Positions 8,481 to 17,039 of a DNA stretch of 64,000 bases are shown here, one piece after another. Below the pieces are notes generated by a model, which saw nothing but the letters and a program-made list of their open reading frames with translations, was not told the DNA's origin and did no database searches. The translations under genes were made by a program, and so were the position numbers. Where the stretch lies: the NCBI RefSeq assembly GCF_004364435.1, contig NZ_SOCT01000003.1:62001-126000 (forward strand). The letters are read 5' to 3'. The first letter of the stretch is position 1. Each line of letters starts with the position of its first letter. The DNA is from Pseudomonas sp. LP_7_YM. Lineage in GTDB: Bacteria > Pseudomonadota > Gammaproteobacteria > Pseudomonadales > Pseudomonadaceae.

Positions 8481-9925
8481 GTCGACCAACCTGCAGCCCG
8501 TTGCGACGCCTGGTGCTCGCAACCCTGGTCGCTTTGACGGGTTGCGCGCCCGCCAAGGCCCCGATTCCAGCGCAGGCCAAGGTCTTCCCGCCTTCACAGT
8601 GGCGAGGCCCGGCGCAGGTGCTGGCGCCGGTCTCCGCACAGTGGTGGCAAGCCTTTAATGACCCCGTCCTTAGCCAACTGGTCGATGAGGCATTGCTGCA
8701 TAACAACGACGTCCTGACGTCAGTCGCGCGTGTCGAGCAAGCGCGCCAGCAAATCGGCCTGGCCCATTCGGCGCTCTTGCCCACGCTGAACGGGTCGCTC
8801 GGCGCGCAGACAACGCGCAACCTGGGCGTGACCGGCATTACTCACTCCCGGTCGGTGCAACCGGAAATCCAGGTGGCGTATGAGTTGGACCTTTGGGGAC
8901 GTCTTCGCAACCTGGACAAGGCCGCTCAGCTGCAATACCAAGCCACTCAGACAGACCTGGACAATGTTCATCTTTCCGTCGCGAGCACGGTTGCACGCGC
9001 GTACATCACCTTGTTGTCGCTGGACACCCAGCTTAAGGTCACTCGCGATACTGCCGCGTCTCGACGTGATGCACTGATGGTTGCGCAGGACCGCGCCAAT
9101 GAAGGCTATACCTCACAGCTGGAACTGACCCAGGCGCAGTCCGAGTACGAATCCGCCCAGCAGATGATTCCGCAACTGGAACAATCGATACGCCAGCAGG
9201 AAAACGCCATCCGCCTGCTAACAGGCACGCCGCCTGGCTACGTCTCGCGCGGCAGCCTGTTCCAGAACATCACCCCCCCTACGGTGCCAGGGATGCTGCC
9301 ATCAGAGTTGCTGCGACGTCGTCCCGATATTCAGCAAGCAGAGCTTATGGTAGCGGCTTCGGATTTCAGCCTGGAAGCACGTCGCGATGAGTACCTGCCT
9401 CAGGTGCAGCTGTCAGCGGGCTTCGGTCGCCTCTATGTCAACGCGCTGGATTTCGATCCGGTCAAGGTGTGGGATTTGGGTGTCAGCGTACTGGCTCCGA
9501 TTTACAGTGGCGGACGGCTTGAAGCGCAGCTTGGCGTAGCGACGGCGCAGCGAGACCAGGCCGCTTACAACTATCGGGCCGTCGCGCTCAAGGCATTCGG
9601 CGAAGTGGAGAATTCGCTGTCGGCAGTCAAGCGTTTCGAAGAGCAAATCGAGCGGATACGCACCCGGATAAACACGCTGAACCGTTCATTGAACATCGCT
9701 CGGGATCGCTATCAGGGCGGTTACTCTTCCTATCTGGAAGTGCTTGACGCTCAACGTAATCTATTCAATACCGAGTTAGCGGCGATTCAGGTCAGGGAGA
9801 GTCAACTCAATAACGTTATTTCACTCTATCAGGCATTGGGTGGAGGTTGGCGTGGCTCGAATCCGAACCAGGCGGCAACAGAGCCACGAGGGATGCAAAC
9901 TAAATCAACAGCCAGCGTGCATTGA
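8477..9925 (+). CDS. NodT/OprM-type outer-membrane efflux lipoprotein
   Basis: A 482-residue TolC-superfamily channel with a lipoprotein signal (lipobox LTGC, acylated cysteine at residue 23). The two outer-membrane efflux repeats are visible: WWQAFNDPVLSQLVDEAL then EQARQQIGLAHSALLP in the first half, and LLRRRPDIQQAELMV then YLPQVQLSAGFG in the second, ending with YSSYLEVLDAQRNLFNTELA. The ATGA overlap with the adaptor gene implies translational coupling. It completes a tripartite pump with the two preceding genes. No promoter is visible between them. Confidence 0.93.
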   Translation: MSRPTCSPLRRLVLATLVALTGCAPAKAPIPAQAKVFPPSQWRGPAQVLAPVSAQWWQAFNDPVLSQLVDEALLHNNDVLTSVARVEQARQQIGLAHSALLPTLNGSLGAQTTRNLGVTGITHSRSVQPEIQVAYELDLWGRLRNLDKAAQLQYQATQTDLDNVHLSVASTVARAYITLLSLDTQLKVTRDTAASRRDALMVAQDRANEGYTSQLELTQAQSEYESAQQMIPQLEQSIRQQENAIRLLTGTPPGYVSRGSLFQNITPPTVPGMLPSELLRRRPDIQQAELMVAASDFSLEARRDEYLPQVQLSAGFGRLYVNALDFDPVKVWDLGVSVLAPIYSGGRLEAQLGVATAQRDQAAYNYRAVALKAFGEVENSLSAVKRFEEQIERIRTRINTLNRSLNIARDRYQGGYSSYLEVLDAQRNLFNTELAAIQVRESQLNNVISLYQALGGGWRGSNPNQAATEPRGMQTKSTASVH

Positions 9926-9955
9926 TTCTAAATTGCGAAAATGGAGATTCGCTTA

Positions 9956-10033
9956 TCGGCACTTACGGCGAGCTTTGATTAAGCGCGTCTTTATTGGTTG
10001 CTGATACGCGAAGCTGTTGCAGTCGATCAACGC
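9956..10033 (-). pseudogene. rulB: Truncated rulB/umuC relic (5' end only)
   Basis: Directly at the end of rulA, the minus strand at 10033-10010 reads ALIDCNSF, the N-terminus of UmuC/RulB Y-family polymerases (expected to continue with Y-x-S-C-E). After TTC the similarity stops and unrelated codons run to a stop at 9956. No other part of the polymerase gene lies downstream; the efflux operon comes next. The polymerase is therefore absent here, and the break marks the left edge of the rearranged island. Confidence 0.75.
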
Positions 10034-10476
10034 TCAGACCGGTTCGGACTGTTTTCATGAGCGCGGATACTGTGCTTAACCACGCCCCAGATCATAAGGT
10101 CGTCGCTTTCCAGGACATACCGAGGCGGGTATTGCGGATTTTCAGACGTCAAAATGACGTCCGGACCACGCATATGCAGACGCTTGCACACCGGCTCGGT
10201 ATTAAGCGACGCGACTACGATATCGCCGTGCTCTGCGTATAGACTCCGGTCGACTATGACCAGATCCCCACAAAAGATGCCCGCGCCCTGCATGCTATCG
10301 CCTTCGATCCTGACCAGATAAATATGCGGCGCTCGGATATCGAACAGGTCATCAAACGAAGTATGTTTATTAACGTGATCGGCAGCAGGAAATGGGAATC
10401 CGGCTTGCGCGTGCGATGAATAAAGGGGCAGCCTTTCGCCGCCAGCCACCAGTGGCCCAAGAATGGTAAGCGTCAT
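10027..10476 (-). CDS. rulA: UmuD-like SOS mutagenesis protein RulA
   Basis: A 149-residue S24 peptidase-fold protein. The self-cleavage site is Ala25-Gly26 in HAQAGFPFPAADHV. The catalytic serine is Ser61 in EGDSMQGAGI, and the lysine is Lys98 in PVCKRLHM. These positions match the spacing of Escherichia coli UmuD closely. After RecA-stimulated cleavage such a protein normally partners a UmuC/RulB translesion polymerase, but the rulB gene is cut off immediately downstream. A perfect SOS box lies 23 bp upstream of the start. The ATG at 10476 is preferred over a TTG at 10494. Confidence 0.9.
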   Translation of the reverse strand: MTLTILGPLVAGGERLPLYSSHAQAGFPFPAADHVNKHTSFDDLFDIRAPHIYLVRIEGDSMQGAGIFCGDLVIVDRSLYAEHGDIVVASLNTEPVCKRLHMRGPDVILTSENPQYPPRYVLESDDLMIWGVVKHSIRAHENSPNRSER

Positions 10477-10498
10477 GATGCGTGTGTTATCCAATTAA

Positions 10499-10514
10499 CT
10501 GTATATGTATACAG
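10499..10514 (-). promoter_or_regulatory. LexA (SOS) box of rulA
   Basis: CTGTATATGTATACAG is a perfect match to the CTG-N10-CAG LexA consensus with an alternating TA core. It is placed just upstream of the rulA start, so rulA should be induced by DNA damage. Confidence 0.93.
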
Positions 10515-10679
10515 TTAACGCGCTAACTCGCTTGCAGTCAATCTCACGGACAGGAAATTACGACGGGTGACAGCATGTGCGAGGGGCTACTGACTACTAA
10601 CCAATAGACTATTACCTCAAAGCGCTGGCTGCAGAGCAACTGATCATCCACCGCTACGACTGTGCAGATATCGGTCGCG

Positions 10680-11670
10680 GCAGGAATGGCGGTCACCCGC
10701 CACCCCTGCACAGATCGGTACGTGCAGAATTACCGCATATGGCTCCTGCCTTGGGTTTTAACGCCGAAGCGAGTTACAGGATGAGGATGCATGGGCAGCT
10801 CTCGTGGATAGGGTATGAACCAACGGGCCTAGGCAGTCATGCGGGCGATGTCGCTGACTCCGCCGTTTAAGGGCATGCCTCCACGCATCGATGATTTCAC
10901 GACGAAAGCCATCCAGTCGTCTGCATATCGCACGGCGATCATCTGACCCCATGCAGTACGCTCGCGCCATTGCCTGATCCACAAATCCACCACGTGGTGC
11001 AGGTAGATGTTGGCGAGCAACGGCGGAATGGGCGCACCTTGCGGCGTGCTCTGCTTCGCAGCAATCCGCTTTCCATTTTCGGGAACGCCTGTACGCAACC
11101 ATCGAGCGATCAGCGCTAGCACTCGCCTATCTGCGATTCGATGTTGCAGGAAACACATCATCCAGTCGTGATCGAGGGCGTCAAAGAACGCCTGAATATC
11201 AACGTCCAGTACCCACCGCACGCGCGAGCTTTGTATACCTACCGATAACGCATCCAATGCATATTCGCGTAGACGGCAGACTTTTGGCTTGCGGCCTTTC
11301 CTGCCCCGTCTGGCTTGTCACGACCAGACACGAATGAGATCTCCCAGCTTCCGTACAGTTGACTTCCCAGTATGCTCAGGGTCTACGACCGCGCAGGGCG
11401 TGTAGCATGACTTGCGATTATCGTCATACGCACTGTGGCCTTCCGCTTCGCATAACAGCGTCGGCGCCCCGGACTCATGATTTCGCGGCTCAATGGCTCG
11501 CCTGCTGGTTTCCCCTGCCAACGCTTCGCCATACACCTCACGATGTATCACGCATGACTCGAGGTCGAGGTGTTTCGCCATAACTTCTCTCGTAGGGACT
11601 TTCACCCTTTATCAACTGCCAGCTTGGCTGGCGCTCTATAAGCTTCACGAACCCCACATTCCAAGCGAAT
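10680..11670 (-). mobile_element. Degenerate group II intron (internally deleted)
   Basis: On the minus strand the segment begins with intron 5' sequence (GTGAAAGTCCC near 11610, the usual start of domain I in bacterial group II introns). It continues into a fragment of the reverse transcriptase and ends with a domain V-like hairpin at 10745-10712 (GAGCC ... CACGTAC with mutated closing pairs) and a domain VI-like tail. The first third of the maturase frame and everything after YADD are missing. It is a dead relic, possibly once inserted next to the IS66 genes. The end coordinates are approximate. Confidence 0.65.
10829..11257 (-). pseudogene. Group II intron reverse transcriptase fragment
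   Basis: About 140 residues covering only the central palm of the enzyme. Recognisable are WVLDVDIQAFFDALDHDWMM, RIADRRVLALIARWLRTGV, TPQGAPIPPLLANIYLHHV and the catalytic YADD (as VRYADDWMAFV). An intact protein would have 400-600 residues with N-terminal fingers, a maturase X domain and often an HNH domain. All of these are missing, and the frame ends shortly after YADD in unrelated sequence. It is non-functional and part of the intron relic. Confidence 0.85.
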
Positions 11671-11720
11671 AGCTGACAGCTGATGCTGAGCTCCCGATTT
11701 CCTCTCAGGAGCCGCTCACC

Positions 11721-12080
11721 ATGATGCGTCCCGACGCCAGCGTTGAAAAAGTTTACCTCTACCCGAAACCCGTCGACTTTAGAAAATCCATCGACGGCTT
11801 GGCTGCCCTGGTCGAACTCGATATTAAAGTGGCGGTGTTTGACCCCGTACTTTTCGTTTTCCTGAATCGCCACCGCAACCGAGTCAACGTGCAGTATTGG
11901 GAGCGCAAAACGCCGCAGCTGGCGCTGTTCAACGAGCCTGAAAGCGAACCCATGCCGTGGGTTGGCGACGCTGATGAAAGAAGTTGTTGCAGCGACATCG
12001 CGCCGAGGCAGACGCAAGCCACTGTCAGCTGATCTGCCGCGCATCGAAGTCATCCACGAACTGCCGAGCACGAACTGACC
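11721..12080 (+). pseudogene. IS66 tnpB fused to a decayed start of tnpC
   Basis: The frame starts with the characteristic TnpB N-terminus (MMRPDASVEKVYLYPKPVDF, then RKSIDGLAALVE) and continues to FVFLNRHRNRV. It then jumps, without the normal TnpB C-terminus, into sequence that belongs to TnpC (PQLALFNEPESEPMP). A frameshift near 11980 moves the TnpC reading to another frame (ATSRRGRRKPLSADLPRIEVIHELP), and a second shift near 12070 precedes HELTCACDCR. The relic ends near 12110. The matching 3' part of a tnpC lies 2.3 kb away at 14453, with a two-gene cassette between. Confidence 0.85.
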
Positions 12081-12160
12081 TGTGCCTGCGATTGCCGCAG
12101 CCTAACACGCTCGTGCCATGGGGAAGCTAGGTCAATGACTCCCTTGTTGTCTCTGAATGG

Positions 12161-12781
12161 CTACGTCAATTTAAACTGCTTCACCAGCATGCTAGTAATC
12201 AAATCCGCCTGACGGATCAACTCGGCACCATCGGTTCCTTCGTCAGTAGTGCGCTCAGCGAAGCTGGTGGTCATGAGCACCACGAATCGGACGATAAAAT
12301 CGACCTCATGTTCAAGGTGCTTACCTACGGCATCGGCTATGAAGGTTTTGGTTAGTTCAGCGCCGTCGCGTAGCAATACCTGATACTCCTCCATCTCTCT
12401 AAGCTCCACCGAAGCCGCCCGAAGTGCACGTCGAAGCTCCACCTCTGCCGATTCGATCATGAAAAACTCTCTGAGGAAATCACGTAGCCGAGTTGCATGA
12501 CTGGCGTCTCTGCGGGTCAGGATAGGCGATAGCCTGGCCAGTTGACGCTCCCAAGTCTGCCGTACGATGTAAAAAAGCAGCGCCTCTTTGTTAGGGAAGT
12601 ATTGATAGAAGGATGCGATGTTGACCCCGGCCTTGTCTGCGACTTTATTAGCAGTGAGCCCCGCAGGGCCGGAGCGAGCCAAAATGTAAGTAGCTGCCTC
12701 GACCAAAGCTTCAACCGTTGCCACCGCCCGAGCCTGAATCGGCAGTTTTTTCGGGCTCATCTGCCTCGGTTTTTTCATCAT
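12161..12781 (-). CDS. TetR-family repressor beside an aromatic monooxygenase
   Basis: A 206-residue TetR-type regulator. The DNA-binding domain occupies about residues 20-65 (VEALVEAATYILARSGPAGLTANKVADKAGV, then ASFYQYFPNKEALLFYI with the usual Y-x-Y-F). A C-terminal helical domain of about 140 residues follows. It is divergent from a flavin monooxygenase gene with 83 bp between starts, and probably controls it in response to the aromatic substrate. The basic N-terminal tail (MMKKPRQMSPKK) may add DNA contacts. Both genes are intact although they sit between broken insertion-sequence pieces, which suggests they are the retained cargo. Confidence 0.85.
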   Translation of the reverse strand: MMKKPRQMSPKKLPIQARAVATVEALVEAATYILARSGPAGLTANKVADKAGVNIASFYQYFPNKEALLFYIVRQTWERQLARLSPILTRRDASHATRLRDFLREFFMIESAEVELRRALRAASVELREMEEYQVLLRDGAELTKTFIADAVGKHLEHEVDFIVRFVVLMTTSFAERTTDEGTDGAELIRQADLITSMLVKQFKLT

Positions 12782-12833
12782 TAAGGTAGTCGCCGGATGT
12801 GATTAGAAGAAGCAATCAAATACTTATATCTTG

Positions 12834-12859
12834 ACCTCCATCCTATCAGCGGTGGAGGT
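12834..12859 (+). promoter_or_regulatory. Inverted repeat covering the monooxygenase ribosome-binding site
   Basis: ACCTCCA (12834-12840) can pair with TGGAGGT (12853-12859). The second arm contains the Shine-Dalgarno sequence GGAGGT, six bases before the ATG at 12865. It could be a TetR operator in DNA, or a hairpin that hides the ribosome site in mRNA. Symmetry is the only evidence. Confidence 0.45.
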
Positions 12860-12864
12860 GCACC

Positions 12865-14040
12865 ATGGCAATCCAAGAAAATACCCCCGTAGTCATCATT
12901 GGGGCCGGCGTAGCAGGCTTGACGTTAGCCACATTCCTCAAAGTCGCCGGTATCACTTGCATAGTCCTTGAGCGGCGCGACCGCAGTTACGTCCAGACCC
13001 GACAACGTGCAGGAGTGGTCGATGCACGCAATGTGCAAATGTTCGAGCGCTGGAGTTTGGCTGATCGACTACTTGGAGGCCCCGTCGCCCAGACCATCGA
13101 CTATCGCACCGATGGCGTCAGCCGCGTCTTTGAAATCAGTAAAGAAGATGCCGTCGAGGGCCGCTTTTGCACACAGCAGATGCTGGTCAACAATCTGCTT
13201 CGGGTACTGGTAGATGAAATGGGCGCAGACGTGCGATTCAGCGTCACGGACGTCACCATCAGGAACGAAGCGGGCGTCGCCCCTCAGGTTGCCTACGCCG
13301 ACGCGAACGGCCTACATGAGTTGACCTGTGTGCATATTGCTGGTTGCGACGCGGACCGAGGTGTGAGCCGCGCCTCCATTCCGGCGGGGATCCTAACAAC
13401 CATCATTCACGACTTTGGCTATGCGTGGTTAGCAGCGCTTGTGGAAGCCCCGGTAGCCGCACATCCCATCATGGGAATCAGTGAGCATGGCTTTGTGGGT
13501 CAACTCCCTCGCGGACCACATCGAAGCCGATATTATTTGCAGTGCTCGCTTGATGATCAGTTATCGGACTGGCCAGATCAACGTCTTTGGGACGAAATCC
13601 GTCTTCGGACGGGTGACGCAGGTCTTACAAATTCGGCGGTTCTCGAGCGGGAACTGGTGCCACTGCGGTCAGTGGTACACGTCCCGATTCAGCATGGTCA
13701 GTTATTTCTCGCCGGTGACGCCGCACATCTGTTTCCCCCTACAGGTGCTAAGGGAATGAACCTGGCGCTATTCGATGTCGACATGCTGGCTCAAGCGTTG
13801 ATAAGTGCGGTGCGAGACGATGACTTGGCTCCCTTGGCGGCATACACCGATACCGTGATGCCTCATGTCTGGCGCTACCAGGAGTTCAGCAGCTGGATGA
13901 CGAACACGATGCACGACGCTGGCGATAGCACCCTGCACGGCACGTTTTGTCAGAAGACTGCGCGAGCGCGCTTGGATGCGTTATTCGATGTTCCCGCAGC
14001 AGCCCGTATACACAGCGAATATCTGCGGGGAATGGCCTGA
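12865..14040 (+). CDS. FAD-dependent aromatic monooxygenase (4-hydroxybenzoate 3-monooxygenase-like)
   Basis: A 391-residue class A flavoprotein monooxygenase. The Rossmann fingerprint GAGVAG is at residues 13-18, with ERR following the second strand (FAD ribose binding). The D-x-x-x-G region reads GCDADRG, and the second FAD motif is LFLAGDAAHLFPPTGAKGMNLA near residue 278. Length and the GDAAH...PPTGAKG sequence match PobA, which hydroxylates 4-hydroxybenzoate to protocatechuate using NADPH and oxygen. Substrate assignment to that exact compound is inference. The ribosome site GGAGGT is excellent and lies within an inverted repeat. A divergent TetR gene probably regulates it. Confidence 0.87.
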   Translation: MAIQENTPVVIIGAGVAGLTLATFLKVAGITCIVLERRDRSYVQTRQRAGVVDARNVQMFERWSLADRLLGGPVAQTIDYRTDGVSRVFEISKEDAVEGRFCTQQMLVNNLLRVLVDEMGADVRFSVTDVTIRNEAGVAPQVAYADANGLHELTCVHIAGCDADRGVSRASIPAGILTTIIHDFGYAWLAALVEAPVAAHPIMGISEHGFVGQLPRGPHRSRYYLQCSLDDQLSDWPDQRLWDEIRLRTGDAGLTNSAVLERELVPLRSVVHVPIQHGQLFLAGDAAHLFPPTGAKGMNLALFDVDMLAQALISAVRDDDLAPLAAYTDTVMPHVWRYQEFSSWMTNTMHDAGDSTLHGTFCQKTARARLDALFDVPAAARIHSEYLRGMA

Positions 14041-14149
14041 TCCCTTGAGTGTGGCTGTATCTGGATTCGGAGCTGGGACAGCAATTTCTGGTTGCTCGCG
14101 GAGGTAGCCTTTTCAGCTCGACTTCATCGCCCTTCTCAGTGGGACGCAT

Positions 14150-14452
14150 GTGAGGTCGGGTGTCCTGCCCAGCCGTGCTGGAGAACATGCTCGAAACTCC
14201 CTGCAAGACTGGAAGGGCAAGCTGGTCTGCGATGATTTTGGCGTTACAAAGCGGGTTTCGGGCCCGGCCTGACCGAGATCGGTGCATGGCTCATGCGCGG
14301 CGAAAGTTCTTCGAGTTGCATGCGACTAACAAAAGCACAGTTGCCTAACAGGCTCTGCACTACATCCAGCTGTTTTACGAAATCAACGTGAAGTCCGCGA
14401 CCTGGAACCGGACTCCCGGCACCGAATACGGCAAGAGAAAGCCGTCCCTGTG
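14150..14452 (+). pseudogene. Fragment of a second, different IS66 tnpC
   Basis: Broken reading in several frames recovers pieces of an IS66 TnpC internal region: a GKLVCDDFG-type stretch, then [27 protein letters not shown] and [12 protein letters not shown]. The identical CMAHARRKF motif recurs intact at about 14935 in the neighbouring tnpC, so these are two copies of related but distinct transposases. At least three frameshifts are present. It abuts the next relic at about 14453, which implies recombination between IS66 copies. Confidence 0.75.
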
Positions 14453-15499
14453 ATGGACAAGCCTGCGCAGTTGATCGAAAAGAGCATGGCCAGCCCGAGC
14501 GTGCTGACCATGCTTCTGACCACCAAGTATGTCGACGGCTTGCCGTTGCATCGTTTCGAGACAATGCTGAGCCGCCACGGCATAGAAATCCCGCGTCAAA
14601 CCCTGGCCCGCTGGGTTATCCAGTCCGGCGAGCATCTGCAACCGTTGTTGAGTCTGATGCGCGACCGGCTACTGGAGAGCCCGGTCATTCACTGCGATGA
14701 AACCCGCGTTCAGGTGCTGAAAGAACCGGATCGAGACCCAACCAGCCAATCCTGGATGTGGGTGCAGGCCAGTGGGCCGCCGGACAGAAAAGTCGTGCTG
14801 TTTGACTACACCTCCAGCCGTGCGCAGGAAGTGCCGTTGCGCCTGCTGGAAAGTTATCGTGGCTATGTGATGACCGACGATTACGCGGGTTACAACGCGT
14901 TGGCGTTGCAACCGGGCGTGGAGCGCCTGGCGTGTATGGCTCATGCCCGGCGCAAGTTCGTGGAAGCACAGAAAGTGCAGCCCAAGGGCAAGACTGGGCG
15001 TGCAGATATCGCATTGACAATGATCAACAAGCTGTACGGCATCGAGCGTGAACTAAAAGATGGCAGCGACGAGCAGCGGTTTATCGGCCGTCAGGAAAAG
15101 AGCCTGGCGATCCTGACGCAGTTGAAAAGCTGGCTGGATAAAACGCAGTCCCAAGTAACGCCACAAAGTGTACTGGGCAAGGCAGTGAACTACCTGGCTA
15201 ACAACTGGAGCCGACTAAAACGCTACGTGGAAGCCGGTTTTTTACCGATCGACAACAATGCCGCCGAAAGAGCGATAAAGCCGTTTGTGATCGGGCGCAA
15301 GGCTTGGCTGTTCAGCGACACGCCCAAAGGCGCCACCGCCAGTGCACAGATCTACAGCTTGGTTGAGACCGCCAAGGTCAACGGCCAAGAGCCCTATACG
15401 TGGCTGCGCCACGTGCTTGAGCGGCTGCCGCAGGCGTCGTCTGTTGAAGATTACGAAGCGTTGCTGCCGTGGAACTGCTCACCCACATCGCCTAGCTGA
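14453..15499 (+). pseudogene. IS66-family transposase TnpC, 3' two-thirds
   Basis: An open frame of about 349 residues equal to the C-terminal catalytic part of IS66 Tnp[75 protein letters not shown], ending [12 protein letters not shown]. The acidic residues of the DDE core (HCDET, TDDYAG, NNAAERA) are all present. The N-terminal region with the leucine zipper and zinc-binding part is missing, since the frame joins a different tnpC piece at its 5' side, so it cannot be a working transposase. The element right end follows 32 bp after the stop. Confidence 0.87.
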
Positions 15500-15530
15500 G
15501 CGCGCCACCCATATTGAGTTCGGTGGGGTT

Positions 15531-15544
15531 TATGGAGCGCTTAC
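15531..15544 (+). repeat. Right terminal repeat of the IS66 relic
   Basis: The sequence ending GGAGCGCTTAC at 15544 reads outward-in as GTAAGCGCTCC, the typical GTAAGCG terminus of IS66 elements. It lies at the expected distance after tnpC. The partner left terminus was not found, in line with deletion of the left end. Confidence 0.65.
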
Positions 15545-16034
15545 AAATGTACGACCTGGGCATTACGCCTTCGCGGGGACGACCGCGTGTCAGCAACGAC
15601 AATCCCTACTCGGAGTCGCTGTTTAGAACACTGAAATACTCCCGCAATGGCCGCAGGATGGTTTTGCCAGTTTGAACGCCGCACGGGCCTGGGTGAGGGA
15701 TTTCATGCGTTGGTACAACGACGAACACCGACATAGCCGTATCCGCTTCGTCACGCCGACTGAGCGGCATCGGGGACTGGATGATCAGATCCTGGCCCAG
15801 CGACATGAGTTGTACGAGCGAACCAAAGAGAAAAAGCCGGAACGGTGGTCGGGTAGAACGCGTAACTGGAAGCCGATCGGTACCGTACTGTTGAACCCGG
15901 ATCGAGAGCAGCAGGTCGAGAAAGGACGGCATAGTTATACGGTTGACGCGACAACTACCTTGAAAAACGTTGTCACTGGCGGACCATTAAAAGCGCAAGT
16001 GGTGATACGGATACAGCTTGCAACGTCGTTTTAA
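15545..16034 (+). pseudogene. IS3-family transposase OrfB, C-terminal relic
   Basis: Starting right after the IS66 end, the sequence encodes PSRGRPRVSNDNPYSESLFRTLKY in one frame. After a 1-bp shift near 15640, SLNAARAWVRDFMRWYNDEH follows with HRHSRIRFVTPTERHRG. This is the end of the rve integrase domain of IS3 OrfB, with the catalytic glutamate-containing YSESLFRTLK helix. The N-terminal half and orfA are absent. The IS66 element therefore appears to have inserted into, and truncated, an IS3 transposase. Confidence 0.8.
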
Positions 16035-16132
16035 TCCGGCCCCGGTACCGTCAAGACGATACCGCTGAGACCATGCTGATCATGGCTTGTGCCAAGCTAC
16101 AAAACGGATGCATGCGAACAGGTGGCACTGTC

Positions 16133-16228
16133 TTAGAAAATCATCCAGGTCACCGCCGTAAAGATTGCAATCAGCACCAAGCCGCCCAAAAACTGAAGGT
16201 CGGTCACGAAATCCAATTCATCATCCAT
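16133..16228 (-). CDS. 31-residue single-pass membrane peptide
   Basis: The reverse strand reads MDDELDFVTDLQFLGGLVLI, then AIFTAVTWMIF and a stop. An acidic N-terminus is followed by one hydrophobic helix of about 17 residues. The only upstream purine run is AGAGAG, so the ribosome site is weak. It lies about 110 bp downstream of the holin-like genes on the same strand and could be a small phage lysis-accessory or spanin-like peptide. I do not recognise a family; it is proposed on composition and position only. Confidence 0.4.
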   Translation of the reverse strand: MDDELDFVTDLQFLGGLVLIAIFTAVTWMIF

Positions 16229-16336
16229 CGCAACTACTCTCTACGTCTGAGATGGATGAATGGATGCTGGCCGTACAGCCGAGTTCAGCAAATTTCTCTC
16301 CAGAAACGATGGGTATTTATCTAACCAATCGGTCAG

Positions 16337-16696
16337 CTAGCGGCGTTCGCTTCGACGCTCGATCTTTCCAGGCTGACAGCCGAAACGGTTATCACGTAAA
16401 CAGCCTTCACGATCGGGCCGCGCGCTTCTCCAGCGTTTCATTTTGGGCCAGCAGGTGACCATGAACATGTGACGCAGTCCGGCCAGAGCCATCGCGACAT
16501 GCATCGTCATCCCTGCTGGATTTGTCGTGAAGAAGAGAGGGTCAGACAGCGCAAGGACCGCATAGCCACTGATGGCGATCACTGCGTATAGGATTTTGCC
16601 AATGACACCGTCCCGGATCTTGCCGTTCAGCGCGCACCAGGTAGCCCAGCATGCAATGAAGCCTGCGGCGTATGCGTTCAGGTACTCGAATATCAT
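16337..16696 (-). CDS. Phage-type small membrane protein (second holin-like protein)
   Basis: A 119-residue protein with three hydrophobic segments in its first 80 residues (LNAYAAGFIACWATWCAL, IGKILYAVIAISGYAVLAL, MTMHVAMALAGLRHMFMV), then a basic hydrophilic tail. Its ATG at 16696 overlaps the stop of the upstream holin gene (ATGA), with GGAGGA nine bases before it, so the two are coupled. Size, topology and pairing are typical of phage holin/antiholin partners. The basic tail is long and may be a degenerate extension. No endolysin gene adjoins. Confidence 0.65.
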   Translation of the reverse strand: MIFEYLNAYAAGFIACWATWCALNGKIRDGVIGKILYAVIAISGYAVLALSDPLFFTTNPAGMTMHVAMALAGLRHMFMVTCWPKMKRWRSARPDREGCLRDNRFGCQPGKIERRSERR

Positions 16697-17019
16697 GGGC
16701 TGGGTCCTCCGAATTTGCTTCGGATAAATGACCACAGGTCTGCGGCCTTGATAGCCCGGGTAATTGCGGCCATGAGCGATCCGCCAAAGGTACCCAGCAG
16801 GAAGCCAATTCCGGCTTCAGTGCGTGGTTCGATAATTCCGAAATAAGCACTGACCATGCCGGTCAGGTAGTGGGCACACGCCATGCCCGTGAAGAGAAAC
16901 AACAGCCAGGACTTCCAGTCGGTCAGATCCTCCTTGTGCCAGCGCGTGGCGACAAGGGCACCCAATAGTCCTGCAATCAGCCAGTCGAACTTGTCGAGCA
17001 GCCGGTGAAAGATCTCCAT
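16693..17019 (-). CDS. Holin-like protein
   Basis: A 108-residue protein that begins MEIFHRLLDKFDWLIAGLLG and has three predicted membrane segments (WLIAGLLGALVAT, SWLLFLFTGMACAHYL, GIGFLLGTFGGSLMAAI) with a short charged C-terminus. This is the class I holin-like layout found in tailed-phage lysis cassettes of Pseudomonas, where it forms holes in the inner membrane. It has GGAG eight bases before its ATG. It is 69 bp downstream of the GH5 gene, with a terminator between, so its expression may be partly separate from that gene. Confidence 0.7.
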   Translation of the reverse strand: MEIFHRLLDKFDWLIAGLLGALVATRWHKEDLTDWKSWLLFLFTGMACAHYLTGMVSAYFGIIEPRTEAGIGFLLGTFGGSLMAAITRAIKAADLWSFIRSKFGGPSP

Positions 17020-17039
17020 GCGCTCGACTCCATACTGGG

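Noticed and set aside
10462-10476. GTAAGCG as the missing left end of IS66
   Set aside because: The match is short, lies inside the intact rulA start, and has no neighbouring transposase sequence.
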